The notes below the pieces were generated by a model. It searched no databases. It saw nothing but the letters and a program-made list of their open reading frames with translations, and was not told the origin of the DNA. From assembly GCA_029204225.1 (NCBI GenBank), contig CM055111.1, positions 15,451,497 to 15,515,496 on the forward strand: a stretch of 64,000 nt of DNA, read 5' to 3'. This document shows, piece after piece, positions 1 through 11,085 of this stretch. Each line of letters starts with the position of its first letter. Within the stretch, counting starts at the first letter, position 1. The position numbers and the translations under genes were made by a program. Source of the stretch: Diphasiastrum complanatum (lineage: Eukaryota; Streptophyta; Lycopodiopsida; Lycopodiales; Lycopodiaceae).

Positions 1-422
1 TCATGCCGAATGAAGTCAATACTGGGATGTAGAGTCTCTCTATACAAGCAGGCGACCCCACCTGAACCTCGGCCGCTGGCAGATCTAGTCTCTCGTCGGA
101 ATACTGAGTCCCATCTATATCCAGGAAATGAAGGAAGTCCTTGCTCCAGGCTCTCGTGTGTCTCCATGAAGAATAATATATCTCTCCCTGTAATGAAATC
201 AACAAGGTCCCCTACCGTAGAAAATGAGTGGATACCAGCACAATTCCACACTCCAATCCGAAGATGGTGTGGATGGGGCCCCGGGGTGCTCCCAACCCCG
301 GGCACCCCAATCCTAGCACTGGGAGCTGCTAGGCGCGCCATCAAGAAAGCGCACCCGTCCATCTCGATAAATGACTCGTCTGCCAGACTCGCGGGCTGCC
401 TGAAAGGCCGTACGCCTCTCCT
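1..422 (-). CDS. L1-like LINE (copy B), ORF2 endonuclease N-terminus, runs off the window
   Basis: Read on the minus strand this stretch is open from about 422 to base 1. It encodes the start of an apurinic-type endonuclease/exonuclease/phosphatase domain: a first strand with VWNCAGI, then ILFFMETHE (metal-binding E and the T-H region), then GRGSGGVACLYRETL. These are the usual opening motifs of plant L1 ORF2 endonucleases, which nick target DNA for target-primed reverse transcription. Reverse transcriptase would lie to the left, outside the window. An in-frame TAG sits at 423-425. The ATG at about 330 would leave a short leader before the domain. It lies just downstream of the ORF1 entry and matches the endonuclease pieces at 4,258-4,791 and 4,765-5,216, so all belong to one family. 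Identity as a LINE endonuclease is secure; activity cannot be judged. Confidence 0.8.
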
Positions 423-429
423 CTACCTA

Positions 430-1684
430 GATATATGTGACGTCGTCATCCATTAGATAGTGGTGTCGCGTAGCTTAGACCTGCACCGTAAAGCATCTCG
501 GCGACTCTCTAGGGAAGTAAAACGGATAATGAGTGTGGTTGCATCTCTAGTGGTCCTCCATGCGGTATCTAACCCATTTGTCCTGTGCCCGAGAGTGGTG
601 TCGAGAAAGCGTCTGGCTTCAGCCAAAGCATCCTGTGTATCCGGGATCCCGTGAACTCTAATGTTGTGGGCTTTTTGGTCTCGAGATTTCTCTTCCGAGA
701 TGGTGGCTGAGATAACTGAGGAGATGGGAGCGCTTGGTTTGGTGCCTTTTTTCAGAACCGATGCCCAAGAGCGGGCCTCTTCTTGCTGCTTCTCAATCCT
801 GGTTTCTCACCCGTATCATATTGGTGGTGGATTCCGAAGTTGCAGCCTGCTTGATCCCGATGGATTGTTCGAGTGATGCGACTTTGGATTGCAACAAGTT
901 CTTCTCATTGATCAAGGAGGTAACCGTTCCTTTCAGCTCTGAGATTTCTTGTCGCAGGATCTTGAAATCGGCCTTGATTTGATCGATCTGCCAAGAGGAA
1001 AAAAGCTCGGTTGATTTGGAGGGCGTATATGGGATACTTGCTGTAGATTGTGGCGCCGGAGGGAAGAGGAGCTAGCACTGATTGGGGTGGGGAGGATGGG
1101 AACAGAGTCGGGAGAAAACGGCGGGATCGGTGGGCACAAGCGGGCAAGATCTGTTGCCATGCAGGCAGACTGCTCTGCATGCGTAGCATGGGGGGTGCCA
1201 CCTCAGCAGGCAGCGTTGCCTGCGTGGCAGGCAGCACTACCACCTCAGCAGCGTGGGTAGGCAAAGTCAGGTCGGCGAGGGGGGGGGTAGACAGATCAGC
1301 AAGGGGGTGGGTATCAGCATGGGTAGGTAGATCAGTGAGGGGGTTAGCGTGGGTAGGCAGCATCGGGGCAGGCGGATCAGGGGTAGACAGATCAGGAGAG
1401 GCAGGCAGACCAGTAGGCAGCCCTTTGCCAATAGGCAGATCCGCGAGGGGGGGTAGTCGCGAGGGGGGGATGCGATGGCAGGTCCGAGAGGGAAGGGGTA
1501 GTCGCGAGGAGGAACTAGTTAGATCAGCGAGGGGGGGGGGTACACAGCATGATGAGTGCGATGACAGATCCGAGAGGGGGGGAGTAGTTAGATCAGCGAG
1601 GGGGGGGGGGAAAGGGAGGTGGTAGCGAGGGTGGGGGGGAGCGCGATGGTCTGCGGGCAGGATTGGAGCGCGGAGGGGCCATAG

Positions 1685-1687
<3 letters not shown>
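430..1687 (-). pseudogene. L1-like LINE (copy B), ORF1: proline-rich N-terminus, coiled coil, RRM
   Basis: On the minus strand three parts follow one another. From 1,687 to about 1,010 is a Pro/Leu/Ala-rich segment with a recurring PLADL motif, beginning at an ATG just after a (CT)n tract. From about 1,000 to 840 comes a heptad-rich coiled coil (QIDQIKADF, LRQEISELKG, EKNLLQSKVASLEQSI). From about 690 to 460 comes an RRM-like domain starting NIRVHGIPD and continuing LIIRFTSLESRRDALR. This order is that of L1 ORF1 RNA-binding proteins, which coat element RNA. The coiled coil and the Pro-rich part lie in different frames, so at least one frameshift near 1,000 and another near 420-460 break it. 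The opposite-strand Gly/Arg-rich reading frame is a shadow. Confidence 0.72.

Positions 1688-1737
<50 letters not shown>
1687..1737. repeat. (AG)n dinucleotide microsatellite
   Basis: About 25 uninterrupted AG units. On the minus strand it is (CT)n lying between the 3' UTR of LINE copy A and the ATG of copy B ORF1, so it may be a 5' UTR tract of copy B. Serine-leucine repeat frames across it are not genes. Confidence 0.95.
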
Positions 1738-1739
<2 letters not shown>

Positions 1740-4700
1740 TATTAATGTTTGTTGAATGCCCAAGGGCACACAAGACAGAATAAATAAGTACATATCTCGT
1801 AGGATCACTGTCCATGTGGGACAACATAAAAAAGAATCACTAGTCTAAGAGGAAAAGACAATATAGAACTCTCTCTAGTTAGTTAAAGACACATCTAACA
1901 TAGAGTCATAAAAAGCATATAAGAGCAAATATACAGAGCTTAACCTCCAGCTTTGAAGAGGGTACAGGTGCAAGAGCTTAACCGCCTGCTCTGTTGAGGA
2001 AATAAAATATCAATCTCGAAAAAAACGTTGATACTCATAGAAGATGTGATCTGCAGTCGAGGAGCTCTGGTAGCTCCGGAGGCGCGTGTAGATCTGACAA
2101 GAGGTGGTGGCTGGGCATGCTGGGCCTTCGCCCTCACCGATATGACTGTCTCATCATCTGATAGGTCATCGCGCTCCTGCTTCTGAAAAAAGCTAGTAAT
2201 GAGATGCTGGCCCGAATCAGTAATACTCTCCGATGGTAGCAAAGAGGCTCTCAACATAAGCATCTCTTGTAGTAAAAGGCCGACACATCTGGGATCCTGA
2301 TACTCCAAAAAGGTACTGAGAGTAATAGGGGTGTCTCGATATAAACAATGATATCGACCTCGTATCTCAAAGTATGTAGGGCAGATGAAGATAAAATGGA
2401 ACTCATCCTCCACTACACCCAATGTGCATACCTGGCATATCCGATGCTCTCTCAAAATGCCTGAATATCTACCTGTCTCAATAGCAAGCTGATGCAAAGA
2501 GACTCGTAGCTGACCCAATCTGTATCGGAGCCCAAAAGAAAGAGGAAGAGATAGATATAAAGGTCTAATAGGAAGTCCCAAACTGTCTCTGCGTAAGATA
2601 TGTGCGCCATAAAAGGTAAGCTTGACTCTCCCATGATCAGGACTATCCCATACTATGTGACAATATCTATGATATAGCTGTTGTTTGATAAATGCATGAG
2701 TTCCCTGTGGGAGATCCAACATCGAGAAGCCCCATGACTGGAAGAAAGCCGTCACATCACTGTACCAAGAAGATCTAGCCTGCTGTCCAGCTGTAGTTTG
2801 AGAAGAAGTAAGTGTTGCCATCACGAATCTGTGAGAATCCATGGTCTCAATGCGATGTAGAAAGGTAACAATCTGAAACAGAGCCTCAACCACCATGGGG
2901 AGTGAGGCGAACTCCGCTAAAAGAATCTCATGAGGAACTGATGGCTTCGTACGGATCATCCTTCCTAACATGGTGACCTGCAGGCGAGTGATGTCTCTCC
3001 AAGTACCCTGAGATATCCCTGGGCACCAAACCTCCGCCGAGCGTATAGCCACTGGTGAGACCACTGTAGAGAAAAGGTGGTCTCTAGTAGCAGGATCATG
3101 GATATGGTAAGTTGTACACACTCTCTCCATATATACCAAGGCAGCATGCCCCTTACGCAGTAGAGCAAAAAGTGAGTAAGGGGCCGGTGAACAGTACACC
3201 TAGTTAGGTGTAAGAGGTAACAATCTCCAACAGTTGTCCATCATAATAAAATGCGTCATCTCTCATGTGCTGCCGATTAGTATTAAACACCATTACCTTG
3301 GTCTTAGCAATATTCACCGTCAAGCCCCACACTAAGCAAAAACCATATAGAGCATCAAGATGTCGCTGTAATCCAGCGGTTGTAGAAGATAACAATGCCA
3401 CATGATCTGCATATAATAGGATAGGAATAATAACATCAGCAAGTGGACATGCATCACCACCCTCCTCCTTGATGATCCGCTCTAGGTCATCAATGTACAA
3501 TGCAAAAAGTGTGGGAGAGAGTGGACATCCCTGCTTGACCCCAACTGTGCTCTGGATAGAAGCCACCAGCTGCTGCCATCTCTGAAACGTGCTAATACCC
3601 TCTCATATAAGGTGTTGATAGCCATGATGATATCCTGTGAGAAGCCAAGTGAAGATAAGCGCTGAAGTAGTAGGTGCTGTGGAACTGAGTCAAAAGCCTT
3701 GTGGAAATCCACAAAGTAGCAGTATACTCTCCATCTCCGATGTCGAGCTCGTCTATGATGCAGCGTAGGACAAATGCATGATCAATAGTAGAATATCCGG
3801 GTCTGAAGCCAGCCTGTCCAAGAGCAAATAACTCATCTGATTCTGCCTGGGATCCATAGACTGCAGAACCGAGCCATAAAGCTTCGCCATCGTGTGACTG
3901 ATCATGATAGTGCGGTAGTTATCGACGTTCATTGGATCACCAACCTTGAGAATGGGATGGAGAAGATTCGTGCACCAATTGGTGGGGAAGCCAAAGGTAA
4001 CAGACATGTTAAATGTGTGGGCAATGTAATGAGAGAGAAGTTGGGAGACAGGTTTGAGGAAGTCCGAGTTAAGTGAGTCGACGTCTTTCGCTTTTATGGG
4101 GTTGGGCTTTACAAATCGCGGATTCAACTTGGTCAGAGTAAAAAGAGAAAATGTAGCAGGTTGAGAGATAGGGATAGGGGGAGCATCTGTAGTGTATAAT
4201 CGAGTAGCATATTCCACCCAAGAGTCGACATCAATAGGTGAAAGTAAGGAAGATTTCTTAAAAAAGATTTTCCAGAATAGAGAGGAGGAAGAGAAAAGGG
4301 AGTCTATGAGTTTCTGACCATCTCTTGTTAGAATGGGTGGGAGAAAGAATGGTAAAGCTGTGAATGAGAGGAATCAAGGCTGGTGAGCCAATGAAGTAAT
4401 CCACCACACTATGTCCGCCTCCATGTGGATGACAAGTGAACGCTATTGAATCTGGCCACTGTGATAAACCGTTCAGAATGACCAAGGAATGTGCCTCGGA
4501 GATCCTGAGTAACTGCTCACCAAATGTAGTAGAAGGGGTAGCCTCATCATGAGATGTCCGCTCAAAACCTGTATCCAAAACATGAAGCTGGAGATAGTCC
4601 GTCATCGCATGAAATTCTGTCTGTCTGGTGGCCGTCCGGGAGTTAAAGTCACCTGCTAAAAGTACATATCCTTGGGGAGAAAAGATGGAAATATCCTCAG

Positions 4701-4791
4701 ACAAAACCTGAAAAGGGTCCCACCATAATCTGCAAATGTTGAACTCTGAGTCTTCTGCACATTTTTGGTTTTCAGTGGAATTCTGCTCCAC
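1738..4791 (-). pseudogene. L1-like LINE (copy A), ORF2 endonuclease-RT-zinc knuckle, 5' truncated
   Basis: Minus-strand ORF2 remains in several frames. At 4,791-4,258 is the second half of the endonuclease (YVLLAGDFNSRTA, then GGGHSVVDYFIGS, the usual HSVVDY block). At 4,217-3,204 is reverse transcriptase: DNYRTIMISHTMAKLY, DFHKAFDSV, VGVKQGCPLSPTLFALYIDD and the catalytic box, read here as YADH near 3,403 instead of YADD. At 3,199-1,940 is the C-terminal domain ending in a C-x2-C-x9-H-x4-C knuckle (CQVC...H...C) near 2,400. The product would copy element RNA at a nicked target. The first half of the endonuclease is lost at about 4,790, where the opposite copy C begins. The 3' UTR (1,738-1,939) shares GATATGTACTTATTT with copy C. 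Frameshifts near 3,570, 3,720 and 4,230 and the changed catalytic Asp mark it as dead. Confidence 0.85.
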
Positions 4792-6597
4792 GAACTATGC
4801 TATAGGGCAGGATACTTCGGGCCTCTTGTGGAGTTGCATGTTTGTACAGGTCGGTGTATACTCCTTCTATTCGGTTGGTGTCTCAGGATACTTATGGTCG
4901 TTACTTATGGCTTCAGATTACTGCATCCTTCTTGGGGCTGGACCAAGACTTCTTTGTTGCAGTGTGCTACTTTGCTCCCCACACTTCAGTGTTTATGGAT
5001 TTGGGAGGTGATCCTTTTCAGGCCCTTTTTGACGGCGTTGCTAGACTCTCGCTACAGGGTTACATATTGCTTGCAGGGGACTTTAACGCACGTACAGCCG
5101 CTCGCCAGACTGAGTTCTATGCTGACACACTCTCTCTTCATCCGTTGGATACCTCTTATGCCCGTTATTGTCAGGACTCATCAGCGACGATTACTCTTTT
5201 TGGGGAACAGCTCTGAGGTTGGCTCAAGCACATGGTCTCATTATCCTTAACGGTCTTGTTCAGTGGCCATCCTCCTGTGCATATACTTGCCACCCATTTG
5301 GTGGCGGTCACAACGTAGTGGACTATTTCATTGCATCCTGCTTTATTGCCCCGCCTGGCATCCTTCACCATCTCTACCCCGGTGCTCGCTGATCACCCTC
5401 TGCTCTACCTCTCCTTCTCCCTAGCGCCAAATCTGCCTTCTCCTCCACCTTCCGTCTTTGTTCGCCCCATACGCTATCGTATATCTCCTCATAGGGTTTT
5501 TTTTGCCTTATTCTTTTTCTTCAGCTGATTCAGGAGATTCGTGCATCTCACCCGGATAGATACATAGTTGTTGCGGTTACTTCTTCACGTGTCCTAGCTG
5601 ATTCCCATGCCAAGCTCTCCTGGTACTAGCAGGCGTCTGATCTCTTACGACATCTGGGCATCTTTATCATGGATCTTCCTCGTGGTATGCATTCATGTAT
5701 CTGAGGCTATTTATTCTGTCGATATAAGCAGCAGACTTGGAGCTCCCTCCCACCGTCCCGCATTCGACTGAGCTATTACCAGACACACTTCCCCTCTCTA
5801 GATCCTTCTGGTTTGCCATTGTTGCCGCTCTATCTCTCATAGCCCCTATCACACAGCCTGCGCTATCGTCTTGGCAGTTGTGCATTTCCTCTCATCAGCT
5901 TGCTATTGAGGCAGGTCGTGCATGGAATATCCCCCGGGAGCGTCGTCTATGTCGCTTGTGCTTGTTGCAGGAGGTGGAAGATGAAGCCCATTTCCTCCTC
6001 AGATGTCCATTGTATTATGAGATACGGGGGGGGGGGGGGGGGTATTATTGTCTCTTTCGCGATAGCCTGCATACACTTCGAACTTTTGTCTCCTATCCTG
6101 ATGCTCGTTGCTTGGGACTTCTTGTTCGTGAGATGCTTAGTCTTCGTCAGTCTCATCTGCCTGTACCAGATCACGTTAGCCTCTCAGCAGTTGCTTCTCA
6201 TTGGCTTCTTTCGGACTCGAGCACATGCTGATGACTCCGATGATGAGATTCCTATCCCTGTGCCACCACCAAAAAAGCCCAAATGTAGTCACCACTTGCC
6301 TCCATCAGGGCCCACTGCACACTCCACTCAACAGACACTTCACACTTACTTTCGCTGATATGTACTTATTTTCCACCTGGCCCGGGCTGTGGGCATTGGT
6401 ACTTTTTCTGTAGTTTTTTTGTTATACCTGGCCCGGGTTGTGGGCTTATTTCACTTCTGCTTTGTTCTACTTTCATTTGTACTTTATAGCATTTTACGGC
6501 CACATCCTCCTATGGATGATGCTCCCACTGTTGCTTGTACATATTTTCTTTTTGGTCTTATGCACCCACGGGTGCCCAAAAGACGTTAAGAAAGCTT

Positions 6598-6600
<3 letters not shown>
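4765..6600 (+). pseudogene. L1-like LINE (copy C), ORF2 with the RT core deleted
   Basis: Plus-strand relative of copy A. The endonuclease runs 4,765-5,400 in two frames (GVACLYRS near 4,826, YILLAGDFNARTA near 5,063, GGGHNVVDYF near 5,305). At about 5,530 it jumps to the far C-terminal part of RT (SWY..., then MDLPRGMHS), skipping all catalytic RT motifs present in copy A. The C-terminal CCHC knuckle is at about 5,950-6,010 (CRLC...H...C) and the frame stops near 6,358. The 3' UTR follows to a (CT)n tract. A run of 13 or so G at 6,028 shifts the frame. The 5' ends of copies A and C face each other at about 4,780, so the pair is an inverted arrangement. It cannot make a functional RT. Confidence 0.8.

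Positions 6601-6675
<75 letters not shown>
6601..6675. repeat. (CT)n dinucleotide microsatellite
   Basis: About 37 CT units directly after the 3' UTR of LINE copy C. It is followed by CCCATGGTCCCTCC, which resembles the TGCTATGGCCCCTCC that follows the (CT)n before copy B ORF1. This suggests the tract and the ATG once began another LINE copy. Confidence 0.95.
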
Positions 6676-6677
<2 letters not shown>

Positions 6678-7137
6678 ATGGTCCCTCCTCCCAAAAAGAC
6701 TTCCTGTTATGAGACCATAATTGTATCGACTCAACAACACTTCTAGGTGCAGCTAACCACCGAAGGACAGAGGACAGTGTGAGTTATTGGCATGCATGCA
6801 TACCATGCAGTAAGTATGAGGGCCAATAATGCCCATGCAGACACATGCATGACAATTGGGGGCTATGCAGTCCTTCAGAAGTGGACTGGGACTCATGTAT
6901 CAGTAACCCATGCATGTAGCATGACCAGTGGTGTTAGCAACAACAACCACCTACCACATGCAAACTCACATTGGGCTTGGAGGGGCATTCTTTAAGAGAG
7001 TGCATTGGTTGGGTGGATCAAACTAGCTTTGCCTTCCTTGTAGTTATGTTGTCTTAACACTCCCCCTTGCTCCGCCTCTCCACCTATTCCACGATCTTCC
7101 CCGCCCCTTCTGAATGTCCTCCAACCCTCGCTCCACC
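6676..7137. other. Intergenic, CATGCATG-rich
   Basis: The first 70 bases could be a short remnant of a LINE ORF1 start (ATGGTCCCTCC and a brief open frame). Then come several CATGCATG or ATGCATGC words between 6,790 and 6,915 with no open frame of note. The last 100 bases are C-rich. No gene recognised. Confidence 0.5.
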
Positions 7138-7142
7138 CCCAC

Positions 7143-7740
7143 TGTTATGTACTTACATTCTTGCCTCAGTGTGAACACGTCAGACTTGTAAATTGTAAAT
7201 TTGTAAATATTAAAATGGCTCACACCGGCCTGTGGTGTTCTGTAAAACTGTAAATAGCAGGTTTTTGGTAACTTGTTGTCCTGCATATATTTGGTATAGG
7301 GTACTAGGTCTTAATTTAGAGGCTGCTAGACTGACCTCCTAAAAAGTAGGAGAGTTCACCGGTCAACGGGACACGTGTCATATGCTCATTGGGACACTTG
7401 GTCCACTGCATGAGTGACACGGGTCGCGACGGTCCTCCTACTCGCTTGCCAATTAGGGTACTGCCAAGTGGCAAGTGTCTATTGTGCATGGGGCTTGCCA
7501 TGTGTTGACGATAAGAAAGGGTCAGGGTTAAGTGGTTGCTTGAGGATTGTGTATAAGTGAGCCTAGAGAGAGGCATTCCTCATCATAATCTATGTAGCAG
7601 GTGGCTGGGAGGAGACTTAGCAACAATGCTCTTATGTGTTTATGTGGATAGTTTGCCATGTACTTTGAAGAGAAATCAATAAAGGATATTTGGTGCCTAC
7701 TTTGGTGTTTTTTGGGTTGAATTCAGATAGCTTTGTGATA
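7143..7740 (+). mobile_element. Probable solo LTR
   Basis: The stretch begins TGTTATGTAC, the same ten bases as the gypsy LTR at 9,054. It has an AATAAA signal near 7,676 and is flanked by CCCAC on both sides (7,138-7,142 and 7,741-7,745), the 5-bp duplication expected of LTR-element integration. No coding DNA or primer site follows. The right end (GTGATA) is not the usual CA, so the exact boundary or the solo status may be wrong. Confidence 0.45.
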
Positions 7741-7745
7741 CCCAC

Positions 7746-8125
7746 CCCTCGCTCCATCTCCTCCCGACCCTCTTCCACTCCCCACTCCCTCCCAAAATGT
7801 TCCTATTGCTGTAGCAATCTGATGCTGCGCAGCAGCAGCAACAACAATCATCTACTGCTACTGATACGTAGCAAAAACCTCCCTTTCCTTCTCTACCCAG
7901 CTTCTCCTCTTCTTCTTCTTCATCATCCTCATCTTCTTCTTCATCGTTATCATCATCACATTCTTCCTCCTCCTCATCATCATCATCACCCTCTTCTTCC
8001 TCTTCTTCTTCCTCTTCTTCTTCTCCTTCTCTTCATTATCTTCTTCTTCTCCCTTATCTTCTTTTGTTTCTTCTTCTTTCTGTTCCTCTACTGCCTTTTC
8101 TTCCTCTTTTCATATCAGTAACTTA
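7746..8125. repeat. Pyrimidine-rich low-complexity tract (TCT/CAT/CTC repeats)
   Basis: From about 7,880 to 8,110 the plus strand is almost entirely pyrimidine with scattered A, made of imperfect TCT, TCA and CTC triplets. The Leu/His/Phe-rich open frame across it is compositional and not a gene. Confidence 0.8.
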
Positions 8126-8239
8126 ACTCCCCTTACTTTATATCTCAATAACCTTACATTCCTACAAAGGCAATGGGGTGCTATATTGCATCCAGCCTGA
8201 GTGTATTATTGCATGATTTTCAAGGCCTCAAGACATAAT

Positions 8240-9050
8240 TACATATGGTTAAAACAAGGATGTCCTATCTCAAAGAGGCTAATGCCAAGCTGAAACAAAA
8301 ATTGAGAAGTAGAAAGAAGAAGCTTTTCGTGGGTGACAATTTTCAAAAAAGCTAGTAAGCCAAGTGTCCATAATTTTTCAGTTATTTTTGCTACTCTTTT
8401 AGAAGAGAAATCTAGGGATAAGAAAGCATTTAGAGTAAGCAGCAATCGCAGATACTCAAAACACCATTGAAGAAGCAAAAAAATTTCCTTGAAACTACTC
8501 TTGAGTACCATACTAGTGATCTATATTTAGCTTGGAGAACAACAAGGGATTCGCTTTGGATCCCTAGAAAGTCGTCAAGATGCGTTACGTTGTAGAGCCA
8601 AGTTACAAGGTTCTCAAATCTATATAGATGATGATCTTACGTACATACAGGTTGAGGAGAGGCGTAAAGCCTTCCAAGACATCTTTATTGCATCTTGTTA
8701 TCTCCTCCAGTGTCCTCTTCCTTTGTGGAGGGTGTAGGCTCACCTTACATTGATCTTTCTATTGATATTATCAGGTATGCCGAACGAGGTTACGTCTTTC
8801 TTATTGGTGACCATAATGCCAGGACAGCTTCACAACAGACAGACTTCTATGATCTTATTGACCAGCTTTGGGTGCGTGCCCTTGCTGGAGATGACTTGAG
8901 ATTTACCAAGACCTCAGAGGATGTTTCGGCCCTTTCACCACTTATGGAGGGTACTTATTGTAGCTAAGAGAAGCTCACGAGTTGGCCATTTTAATGGTCT
9001 AGCTTGCTGGCACGACTCACGTATATATACTTATCATCCTCACAGTGGCA
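8240..9050 (+). pseudogene. L1-like LINE (copy D), ORF1 end and endonuclease fragment
   Basis: Plus strand, several frames. The first part, to about 8,510, resembles the ORF1 segment before the RRM. Then FGSLESRQDALRCRAKL (about 8,550-8,600) and IYIDDDLTYIQVEERR (about 8,620-8,665) match the end of the ORF1 RNA-binding domain of copy B. From 8,690 to 8,965 a frame with YVFLIGDHNARTASQQTDF carries the endonuclease block, where copies A and C read LLAGDFN. The region between them is deleted, and no RT follows because the gypsy LTR starts at 9,054. It is a decayed truncated copy. Confidence 0.7.
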
Positions 9051-9053
9051 GAC

Positions 9054-9562
9054 TGTTATGTACCCATAAGGGCATGCAACAGGAAACTTGAGGTGACAGT
9101 CTCATTTATGGGACGAACGCTGATCTGGAGCTATAGGTCTTTTGGGTGCCACGTGTCAATGTCTTATTGGCACACGGTGACTCTTTGTTATGGACCCGCG
9201 TCAGTGTGCACAACTGCTGCATGCGTGACTCCTATGGTTGGAGATGACTCCACCTAGACTATGTGTATAGAGGTGGATCTCCAAGAGCTTGTCATTCATT
9301 CTCTCTTGGAAAATGAAGAGCTCTTCCACTGGTGGTCAGGTTAGGACGTTTATCTAGGCCTCAGGATGTAGGTAGGCGTTGAGGGTAAGGAACGGTGGTA
9401 CGGGAGACCATGGCTCATCGGAGATCCGAGCTTGCTTGACGGTGGTCTATAGCTCCAGTGCACGGAGGAGAGGTGGCAGTACCTCTATGGTTGGTGGTAA
9501 CGTAGCGTTCGTGACTTGTTTGTGCTTTAGCAATGACTGGATCGACGATGGGAGTTCTAACA
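9054..9562 (+). repeat. 5' LTR of gypsy-1
   Basis: It begins TGTTATG and ends TTCTAACA, so the tips form the inverted TGTTA/TAACA pair typical of LTRs. A primer binding site starts within two bases of its end. Length is 509 bp. No matching 3' LTR is present in the window to confirm it. Confidence 0.65.
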
Positions 9563-9563
9563 T

Positions 9564-9579
9564 TTGGTAGCAGAGTCAC
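9564..9579 (+). promoter_or_regulatory. Primer binding site, initiator-Met tRNA type
   Basis: TTGGTAGCAGAGTCACG follows the LTR almost directly. It differs at few positions from the plant consensus TGGTATCAGAGC, complementary to the 3' end of initiator methionine tRNA, which primes minus-strand DNA synthesis. Confidence 0.65.
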
Positions 9580-11085
9580 GATCATTATGTATAAGGTGCA
9601 ATCATTCTTACTTAAGTTTTTGGTTGGTTTAAGCTTTTGGTTGATGTTTAGAAAGACTTAGTTGTTTTCGTTGAATCTAGATGAACAACTTTGCTTTTTG
9701 GTTCGTTTGAATCCAAGGTCGTTTGGATAGAAAACGAGCCACCTTTGCTAGCTATGGTAGAAGTTTAACGGTTTTATAAATATTTTTTAGCCGTTTTCCC
9801 TTGGCTGTTAAAATTTTAAGAAACTATTTATGTTTTTTGACCTTGGTTGGGAGTCAGAATCGTAAAAGAAAACTTGTAAATTTTGACTGTTATTTTGTTT
9901 ACAGACAGTAAAAAAAAATTAGAGGTTTTTTTTATGGTTTGGAAGTCCGACTAACTGTCCGTATAGTTGTACGGATAAATTTGGTGGTTACTTGCGAGCG
10001 TGTCCTGCGCGCGGTGCGCCTTCCCAGATTGGGAGCGGACTCCCTGGTAGAACCTCTGCCTGCGGACTATAACGCAGTTGGAGGAGTGGGAATCTTCAAA
10101 AGACATTCAGAGCTTGTTGAATAGTACTTTTCTAGCTACTGAAAGTACATTCATGACCTTTGTCTTAACTAAAAGTGTGCTTTACTTTGTAAACACTTTA
10201 AGCTTTGAAAGCCTTGTGTAATCTTCTCTTTGAACGTAAGTTCTAAGCTACAAAACTTGTTCTTGTACTCCAGAAAGTACATAGTAAACTTTGTTAACAT
10301 TATATACAAAGTTCTAAAGCAAACTTGACTTTTAAAGTTTGCAAACAACTTTTTAAGTTTGCAAAGTTTGTTTTACAAAGTTTATAAACTTCTAAGCTTA
10401 AAAAGCTATCTTAAAAGAATAGCTTTGCTTCTAATTTTTTAAAGGGGAGAAGGGTAAGGAGAAGTACACACAACCTATACTTGTAGGTTGTACTTGCTGC
10501 AAGTACAGACCTGTGTGGCTTTGTTCTCCTCTTCCTTAGCCTCTTCTTTTGCCTCTTTCATCCTCCTTGTAAAGTTTCACCTGCTCATACAAAAAAAATT
10601 TGCAATCCAACCATCCTCATCACTTTTTGGGAGGAAAAGTAAACTTTTTTCCTCCACCTCCTCCTAAGTCTAAGGACAAGCCTTAGAGGAGATTTAGGTG
10701 CTTCTATGGGCCATAAGGCCAAGAGGTCCAGGTGGTGACCCAAAAGGTAGGTGAGGACGTGACCCAAGTAACCCTTGAGTGAGGTGGCATAAGGAGGGTG
10801 GTGGCCATGTGTCTTGAAGGTAGGTGGACCCCATAAGGGTATGCCACTTGTTTTTGGGCCCATGTGCTTGCTAGGTGGCGTCCATAAGGCCCGCCACCCA
10901 GCATGGTCAAAAAAGAAGGAAAAGGTGTGGGGTGGGGGGTAAAGGCTCCATCTTCACCATTGAGGAGCTTAATTGTGGCCTAGCCTCCTTGAGTTGTAGT
11001 CTCAAGCTCCCTAAGCCATTTTGTCGCGAAGCTCTTGCCGTTTTTCCTTTGCCCTTCACCTTAGTGTGCATGGACGGACCCTGTT
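9580..11085 (+). other. Gypsy-1 leader, no gene seen
   Basis: About 1.5 kb between the primer site and the first coding frame. From 10,140 to 10,440 it is rich in imperfect repeats of AAAGTTT/AAACTTT words (CTTTGTAAAC, TTTGCAAAG). From 10,680 to 10,910 the sequence is G/A-rich. Short open frames occur but none resembles a known protein. Confidence 0.5.

Noticed and set aside
1050-1625. Gly/Arg-rich frame on the plus strand
   Set aside because: Antisense shadow of the Pro-rich ORF1 segment of LINE copy B.
1593-1827. Ser/Leu-repeat open frames over the (AG)n tract, and the similar ones at 6,438-6,746 and 26,184-26,573
   Set aside because: They exist only because CT repeats have no stops in any frame.
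7690-8121. Leu/His/Phe-rich 143-codon frame
   Set aside because: It follows a pyrimidine-rich simple repeat; composition explains it.
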